From contig SCSY01000298.1 of assembly GCA_004298625.1 (NCBI GenBank), forward strand, positions 1-5,854: a stretch of 5,854 nt of DNA, given 5' to 3'. The notes below the pieces were generated by a model that was given only the letters and a program-made list of their open reading frames with translations, made no database searches and was not told the DNA's origin. Origin of the DNA: Nitrospirota bacterium (GTDB taxonomy: Bacteria > Nitrospirota > Thermodesulfovibrionia > Thermodesulfovibrionales > UBA1546). The translations under genes were made by a program, and so were the position numbers. Shown piece after piece: positions 5,746 through 5,854 of the stretch. The first letter of the stretch is position 1. The number at the start of each line of letters is the position of its first letter.

Positions 5746-5813
5746 GCATAACATTTCACTTCATGGGATCGGCGGGAAACTGCCTCGCCTCCCCATGAGT
5801 TCAGGCGTTAAAT
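5746..5813 (+). other. attC recombination site (59-base-element type)
   Basis: R'' is GCATAAC (5746-5752) and R' is GTTAAAT (5807-5813), a full match to GTTRRRY, with cleavage expected after G5807. Between them, TCATGGG (5761-5767) pairs with CCCATGA (5792-5798). The 18-base outer arms match in length, and the right arm ends in TTCAGGCGTT, typical of many attC sites. GGCG (5771-5774) can pair with CGCC (5786-5789) to form the variable terminal structure. The whole is 68 bp, within the usual attC range. These sites are folded from single-stranded DNA and recombined by IntI. It starts 13 bases after the stop codon. There is no T-run after the stem, so it is not a normal terminator. Confidence 0.85.
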
Positions 5814-5854
5814 GATAAATAAAGATAATAAACACTACTTCACTGCACCCTTTC
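5812..5854 (+). CDS. Possible first codons of the next cassette gene (partial)
   Basis: An ATG at 5812-5814 overlaps the end of the attC R' box (GTTAAATG), and the frame stays open to the window edge, giving MINKDNKHYFTAPF. Cassette genes often start within or just after R', which makes this plausible. There is no Shine-Dalgarno sequence and only 14 codons are visible, so it may be chance, and the true start could lie further downstream. Confidence 0.35.
   Translation, partial: MINKDNKHYFTAPF

Larger units (their letters stand above)
5174..5807 (+). mobile_element. Integron gene cassette with its own attC site
   Basis: The left boundary is G5173^TTATGC and the right boundary is G5807^TTAAAT. 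Both fit the position of the GTTRRRY core site cut by integron integrases after the G, although GTTATGC departs from RRR at one base. The first six bases of a linear cassette (TTATGC) come from the same circular attC as its left-end box. Here that box, GCATAAC (5746-5752), is the exact reverse complement of GTTATGC (5173-5179). The 634-bp unit holds one gene in attC orientation, starting 19 bases after the boundary with little spare DNA, as in typical cassettes. The mirrored 7-mer is direct sequence evidence; mobility is inferred. Confidence 0.8.

Overview
The window looks like a chromosomal piece of an anaerobic or facultative Gram-negative bacterium. A Nitrospirota or deltaproteobacterial-type lineage fits best, judging from frequent AGG and ATA codons, an ADP-forming acyl-CoA synthetase paired with a phosphotransacetylase-like P-loop protein, and a CxxC-type cluster protein. 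This placement is an impression from gene content and codon use, not a phylogeny. All convincing genes are on the + strand.

Left part (1-3422): the tail of a GGDEF diguanylate cyclase is followed by a 696-residue fused ADP-forming acetate/acyl-CoA ligase. After a spacer of iterated AGTG/CACT palindromes comes a 352-residue protein with a BioD-like P-loop domain and a DRTGG domain. That protein matches the regulatory N-terminal half of long phosphotransacetylases but has no catalytic acetyltransferase domain. The ligase makes acetate and ATP from acetyl-CoA (or the reverse), and its neighbour is a plausible sensor or partner.

Middle (3474-4837): a YkgJ-type cysteine-cluster protein overlaps by 4 bp (ATGA) a TauE/SafE family membrane exporter. 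The exporter's arginine codons are all CGN, while its upstream partner mostly uses AGR, so the exporter probably has a different history. Both the ligase and the YkgJ-like gene have a -10-like hexamer directly before the ATG and no Shine-Dalgarno sequence, suggesting leaderless mRNAs.

Right part (4838-5854): a 355-bp AT-rich non-coding stretch holds several repeats and an extended -10 promoter. Next is what I read as a complete integron gene cassette (5174-5807): a G^TTATGC boundary, a Shine-Dalgarno sequence, a gene for an exported 179-residue protein of unknown function, and a 68-bp attC site ending in GTTAAAT. The attC left-end box GCATAAC is the exact reverse complement of the 7 bases at the cassette's left boundary, as expected if one circular cassette supplied both. 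A second cassette, possibly with an ORF starting inside the attC end, seems to begin at 5808 and runs out of the window. No integron integrase gene lies in the window, so this is the edge of a chromosomal integron, an integrase-less attC cluster, or a cassette at a secondary site.
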